64,000 nucleotides of DNA from Rusavskia elegans (taxonomy: Eukaryota > Ascomycota > Lecanoromycetes > Teloschistales > Teloschistaceae), in contig SAUG01000063.1 of assembly GCA_011316305.1 (NCBI GenBank), forward strand, positions 310,001 through 374,000, in the 5' to 3' direction. The translations under genes and the position numbers were made by a program. Positions 59,611 through 64,000 of this stretch are shown one piece after another. The notes below the pieces were generated by a model. The model made no database searches, was not told the DNA's origin, and saw only the letters and a list, made by a program, of their open reading frames with translations. How positions within the stretch are numbered: position 1 is the first letter of the stretch; each line of letters starts with the position of its first letter.

Positions 59611-60173
59611 CTACGAGATGACCACAGTATGCCTCCTGCAACCGTTGATCGTTTCCACATTGTCCCATCGCGTCATCCCAGGGGGCACTTTGGGATTGGG
59701 TTTCTGTTTTTCCGCGCTTGACGAGGGCGATGGTGCGACTGTTCCCATTGACATTTCGCTTGGAGTATTGGTAGCAGCTTCTTTCGTGTTGCTCTTCTGG
59801 TTTTCAGTCGTCACGGTCTTAGGTTGGACGTGTGGAGAAGCCGCCTGGAGTAGATCTCGGAGTCAGCAAAATTGTCATCGAGCAGCAGTGAACGTCTGAG
59901 ATTAAGTCTTGGCAGTATTCCTTGAGCTGACAATCTGGCGATCCGATACATCGACTTCGCACCCTCCGATACCTCGACCGGCAATTCTATCGGATACCGC
60001 GGAATCATATGTTGAAAATCTGGGTCATGGCAGATCAGGGTAAAGTAGGAGAAACTACCTACGCTGTGGCATGCTCTCGTCAATTTATCCCGAGAGGAAG
60101 ATTTGTGCAGAGGCTGCTGCTGTTTATCTGTGTCTGTCTTGACATCATGTTGGGGTCTAGATCGGTGGACCAT
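59611..60173 (-). CDS. Candidate small hypothetical gene (two exons, 114 aa)
   Basis: Minus-strand exons 60173-60063 and 59844-59611 join in phase over a 218-nt intron (GTAGGT...CTCCAG). The product is polar and Lys/Ser/Thr-rich (MVHRSRPQHDVKTDTDKQQQ at the start, EKQKPNPKVPPGMTRWDNVE near the end). No domain is recognised. The intron itself is open in one frame, so the splice rests only on consensus sites. It could equally be non-coding. Confidence 0.25.
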
Positions 60174-61586
60174 TGTGACTGTTACGAGGATCAGGGAGAG
60201 GCTGTCAAGAAACGATGCGGAAGGAGCTGAAACGGACCGTGCGGTCTGCTGCTGGATGTCGACGCTGGCAATTCTTCAGAGGAGGGCAGAGGTTCCCTTA
60301 CGGTACGTGTCATCACGGTAGAGAGATGTTCTTCGATGGAGGGGGAAATTAACTGTGCTGAAATGACAGTAGACAATAAGATGGGGTCAACCGAGAGGCT
60401 TCAAAACAGCACAAAGAGACGGCGAAAGGTCTATAGGCAGCATGGTAAATACTTTGGGAAGCTTTATACTACCGAACATCTTCTTACGGACGGGAAGATG
60501 TCCTTGCCGCTGACATGCTCGGAACGGAAGGGTCCTCTGCCAAAGGATAAGACGACACTAGTGCCACTTGCACCTCTCTCTCTCGTCACATTCTCCGCAT
60601 CCAACACACCCTCAGGCACGAACGCGTTACATGCAGAGCTGTTCTGAGGTGCATCAAGGAGACGCCTCGACCTTGACCAAGCTGGGCCATCATGTGCCGA
60701 AGCGCCGAGTCGACCACCCAACAGCACGGACATGGTCGCAGCGCACGAAGGCTGTTCGGTGCTGGGCCCACGGTCTTACCGGTGGGGAGTTCAAATCGCA
60801 GCATGGTGGCCGAGAATGGAGAGAGAGGTTGTGATTGAATTCAGCTCCCAATCGACCGCGCTTGCCGAATCGGGAATGCTTGGCGTCGATCACTGATTGG
60901 TAGCGGCTCATCAGAAGGGATCGAAGCTGACTTCCAGCCCTTCTTCAGCTGCTCTGTACGCCTTCACGACAAAACACGAGCCACTATGGAACTTTCGTCA
61001 TTGGTGGCTCGGTGTTGGCTTCGAGGCGTCGCCGCCAGAGCGCGTTTGTTTGATCCCATGCATGATCCACAATCACTTCGTCTACCAAGCCACCAATCAT
61101 GTATGATGTGAGCCCTCCCAGTAAGGTGCTGGTGGCTGCCCTTTTCGATGTACAAGGACGAGTCAAGCTTTTGTGCATGAACTCAGGTTGCGACCGGGGC
61201 GTGGTCTGGATGCTTCTGGTGGTCCAACCTGGAGATACACTTACAGGCTATCTCGTGACCGGAGCCCGTCTCCCTATTTCCTACCTCATCTGCGTAGCCA
61301 CACCTTGGCTCTTTCTGTGATGTAACGTTTTATTTACCTGCCGTGTCATGCTGCTCGAATTACAACGAGGTAAACAATTCAGTCATGCCATGAATCGTTG
61401 TTTGATGGCTCATAATACGATCAAGAATTCTGTCAAACTGACACTTCCTTCTAAGCCTTTCGTTCCTCTTATGTATTTGACTCATCGAAATGCCAAGTAC
61501 AGAAAATGGACGTGTGACCAGCACTATTGCTTGGGTACAAATAATACTAGTCCACAGCTTCTCAGCTATGGACAAATCTCGCAGCC
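60174..61586. other. Intergenic, nothing recognised
   Basis: About 1.4 kb upstream of the kinase gene. Several short frames, none with family resemblance. A tRNA-like GGAGTTCAAATC at 60786-60797 does not fold as a T arm. Confidence 0.45.
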
Positions 61587-62870
61587 ATGGCAGAACCTCG
61601 CTGGGCCGACAACGACCGCTTCAAGAAAGAATATGGCTTCTCTTCAGGTAGACGAGAGATCGCCACCAAAGACCTTGAAGAGAAGTACGTCAAAATCCGA
61701 CCGCTAGTTGTAGGCGTCGGAGGCCTCAATGAAGGCATCTATCTGGTCCGGAACAAGGAAACTGGCAGAAGATGCGTGCAGAAAGAAATCAATCCTGGAT
61801 CGCCACAGCTCTTGCGAGAGTTGCTCCTCTTACAAGCCCTTGACCATCCCAACATAATCCGCTACGTCGATGCCTTCATCGACAAAAGCCTATGGCACCA
61901 CCACAGAGCAAGCGTGTACCTGGAGTATTGCCCTTTTAAAAGTGCACAAGACTTGCTGGACAGGTACCACAAACATAATCAGAATCTCCCAGAAAGCCAC
62001 CATGCCTACATACCCGAACATTTTATCTGGCATATCTTCCGCTCACTCGCTTCGGCGCTTCAGTACCTCCATTTCGGTATTCGACCTGATGACAAGAGAC
62101 CTCCAGAGGAACTCGACGCGCTGGTGAAGGCTCCCCAGTACTGTCAAGAGGTGTGGCCAATCATTCTACACAGGGACATCAAGCCCGAAAATATCTTTTT
62201 CCGGAAAAGCCAGCCGATCTCTGGCTTCATCATTGAGCCTCGGAAGTTCCTCAGGATCTTTCCAAGGCGGAAAAAGGTTCATGGCGTATTTCCTCAACCT
62301 CCGAGAGTTTTCCTGGCGGACTTTGTACGTAGACCCAGTCCTGAAGGGGTACCACAGCTCACACGTCTATCTGTTTAGGGGGTAGCACTGACATACAATG
62401 ATCCCGACTGGAACGCTGATCGCTCATTCATCGGAACCCTTCACTGGATGCCTCCCGAGCTACCGGAAGCTTTCGTGCACAGTGACGTCTGGGCTGTCGG
62501 AGCCATCATCCTCGCGCTGTGCCGGCAGATGCCTGAAGGTGTCGTCAAACCACCTCCTACTGGCTGGACAGCGGGGGCTGAGGCGTGGTCGAAGCACCCT
62601 GATGCTAGGAAGGGCATCAGGGACCATGGGGTCGGCAAGCACTATTCGCCCGAACTAAACAACGTGGTTCACGAATGCCTGAGATTTAATCCGCGCAATC
62701 GTCCCTTGGCTTTTAAGTTACTGGCGATGATCAACGAGGGCGAAAAGGAGGCCGGAAAGAAAGGTTTTCTGCACAAGGACGAGTTTTTCCCGAGATGGCT
62801 TTGGGGAGGTGCGGAGGACCGCTTGCATCGTAGAAGGCGAAAGGAGAAGCCGGATAAAATCATTGAATGA
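61587..62870 (+). CDS. Serine/threonine protein kinase (NEK-like, fungal)
   Basis: Exons 61587-62324 and 62379-62870 with a 54-nt intron, giving 409 aa. The intron splits the DFG motif: LADF joins GVALTYNDPDWN. The glycine-rich loop is VVGVGGLNEGIYLV. The catalytic lysine is Lys66 (CVQKEI) and the C-helix Glu is near Glu78 (LLRELLLLQALDHPNI). The catalytic loop is HRDIKPEN at 195-202. The activation-segment end is GTLHWMPPELPEAFVHSDVW, with the conserved PPE and D-W. A 35-residue insert (DDKRPPEELDALVKAPQYCQ) sits before HRD. All catalytic residues are present, so it should be active. The overall layout resembles fungal NimA-related or orphan kinases; the substrate and pathway are unknown. 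The basic C-terminus (RLHRRRRKEKPDK) could aid nuclear localisation. Confidence 0.85.
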
Positions 62871-63231
62871 CATGCGAGCTAGGGAATACAGTATGGAAAT
62901 ATAGTGTGTGCTAGGGAACAAATTCCTGTTAGATTCGATGTTCCTATCGACTGTGTAATGTCAAAAATCTCTTTTTCTCGAAAGTCACAGCCAGCCAGCC
63001 AAGCCAGCCTGTTGCTGGTGATCTATCTCGGAAGGTGATCTATCTCGGAAGGTGTTCGTCGCGATCCTGCCAGTGCTGGAGAAAGAGCCGTGAATAGTAA
63101 AGCTTCGGTCAAACTTCGGCATCAACTGATCGAGTACGTACCCTTCGAGCGCTCCAGAACAACAACCAACAAAACGCAACTCTAAGGTATCTCCTCGACC
63201 TCCTCCAAAACACCCCCTCCCACCACCCAAA
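62871..63231. other. Intergenic, dynactin p25 promoter
   Basis: 361 bp between two plus-strand genes. A direct repeat GTGATCTATCTCGGAAG occurs twice in tandem at about 63018-63052. The leader just before the p25 ATG is C-rich. Confidence 0.5.
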
Positions 63232-63954
63232 ATGCCACCCTCCAAACCCTCGGCCCCCACCCAACAATCAACCTGGGTCGAAACCGAAACCGGCAACAAA
63301 GTCTCCCGCCGCGCCCAGCTACACGGAACGCAACACATCACGCTCGGCGGCCGATGCGTCCTCTCCCCCAACGTCTGCATACGGGGCGATCTTGTCCGTC
63401 CTGCTCTTCCTTCCCCATCCACACAATCATCCTCCGAGAGCAGCAAACAAAGCAAAAAACCGCATCCGATTACGAGCGTCACGTTGGGGAAATACGTCAT
63501 CTTATCTCCCAACGTGCTACTCAAACCGCCTTTACGGATTACGTTTAAGGAGAAAGATAAAGAGGACAAGGACAAAAGTGGATGGATAGGGACAGGGACA
63601 GGGATAAGAGCGCACCATACGGCCCTAACGATCGGCTCCCATGTCTTCGTTTCCCCGCATTGCACCGTTTCTGCCGCTGTTATAGGCGATCATGTCGTTT
63701 TGGAATCGGGGTGCGTGGTGGGCAATATGGCGATTTTGAAAGATGGGTGTCGTGTTTTAAGAGGGGCGGTGGTGCCGGAGGGGATGGTTGTGGCGGCTGG
63801 GATGGTGGTTGGGGGGCGGCCGGCGAGGGTTGTTGGGGAGGTGGGGGTGGGGTGGGGGGGTGGGGAGGATGAGTGGGGGGTTGGTTGTGGGGGGGATTTG
63901 AGGGAGGTGTGGAGGGCGGCGGGGAGGGAGGGGGGTGTGGGGTGGGAGGGTTAA
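63232..63954 (+). CDS. DCTN5: Dynactin subunit 5 (p25)
   Basis: A single exon, 240 aa. The start MPPSKPSAPTQQSTWVETET leads into left-handed beta-helix hexapeptide repeats: HGTQHITLGGRCVLSPNVCI, TLGKYVILSPNVLLKPPL, LTIGSHVFVSPHCTVSAAVI and VVLESGCVVGNMAILKDG. These are the coils of p25/p27, which cap the pointed end of dynactin and help link early endosomes to dynein. A 35-residue charged insert (KEKDKEDKDKSG) between coils and a Gly-rich C-terminal tail are longer than in animal p25. The G-rich 3' end of the gene makes the tail composition unusual, but VVAAGMVVGGRPARVVGE is a normal family end. Confidence 0.88.
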   Translation: MPPSKPSAPTQQSTWVETETGNKVSRRAQLHGTQHITLGGRCVLSPNVCIRGDLVRPALPSPSTQSSSESSKQSKKPHPITSVTLGKYVILSPNVLLKPPLRITFKEKDKEDKDKSGWIGTGTGIRAHHTALTIGSHVFVSPHCTVSAAVIGDHVVLESGCVVGNMAILKDGCRVLRGAVVPEGMVVAAGMVVGGRPARVVGEVGVGWGGGEDEWGVGCGGDLREVWRAAGREGGVGWEG

Positions 63955-64000
63955 GGAAAGTTGGATGAAGAGTGGTGAAAGGATTGGGAAGAGTCGGAAG

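Noticed and set aside
60720..60810. tRNA-like GGAGTTCAAATCGC
   Set aside because: Flanking bases do not form T or acceptor stems.

Overview
The window is genomic DNA of a filamentous ascomycete (Pezizomycotina). The evidence is genes with short GT-AG introns (mostly 40-65 nt), a fungal class I G-protein alpha subunit, Rvs167/Hob1, Mic10, Urb2 and Rex3 orthologs, and one long AT-rich block with the signature of repeat-induced point mutation (RIP): CpA and TpG are almost absent while CpG, CpC and CpT survive. The class within Pezizomycotina cannot be told from the sequence.

Layout. 1-576: 3' end of a flavin amine oxidase gene. About 1.19-19.39 kb: an AT-rich block that can be resolved completely as a nest. 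A decayed DNA transposon (inverted repeats at 1189 and 19385, TA flanks) was entered by a Ty3/gypsy chromovirus on the minus strand (1562-19173, target duplication GTAGA). That element was entered by a second, plus-strand copy of the same family (11987-18576), by a different 3.35 kb LTR element (7550-10895, 408-bp LTRs), and by two more family members now reduced to solo LTRs (3133-3644 and 5795-6265). 19.4-25.0 kb: gene-poor DNA with decayed fragments and one odd RIP-shaped open frame (21408-21884).

From 25.05 kb to the end the DNA is an ordinary, dense gene region: small secreted protein, Smr-domain protein with a CaaX-like end, G alpha, Ser/Pro-rich protein, HAD phosphatase, a two-exon hypothetical protein, Rex3 exonuclease, DUF676 lipase, prohibitin 1, a tRNA-like gene with a giant anticodon arm plus a decayed copy, a hypothetical protein, GGPP synthase, Nfs1 cysteine desulfurase, Rvs167 BAR-SH3 protein, Mic10, Urb2, a protein kinase and dynactin p25. 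Exon boundaries given here were worked out by hand from splice signals, reading phase and family conservation; in each spliced gene the exon lengths add to an intact frame.

Functionally the genes are unlinked housekeeping genes. Nfs1, prohibitin and Mic10 are mitochondrial, Urb2 and Rex3 act in ribosome and RNA processing, and Rvs167 and dynactin p25 serve membrane traffic and motors. Nfs1/Rvs167, Mic10/Urb2 and Rex3/lipase are divergent pairs sharing short promoters. I found no CRISPR array, no biosynthetic cluster and no Starship captain gene. The most unusual items are the fully ordered transposon nest, the tRNA-like gene with its long hairpin, the RIP-shaped open frame, the G alpha insertion and the CaaX-like end of the Smr protein.
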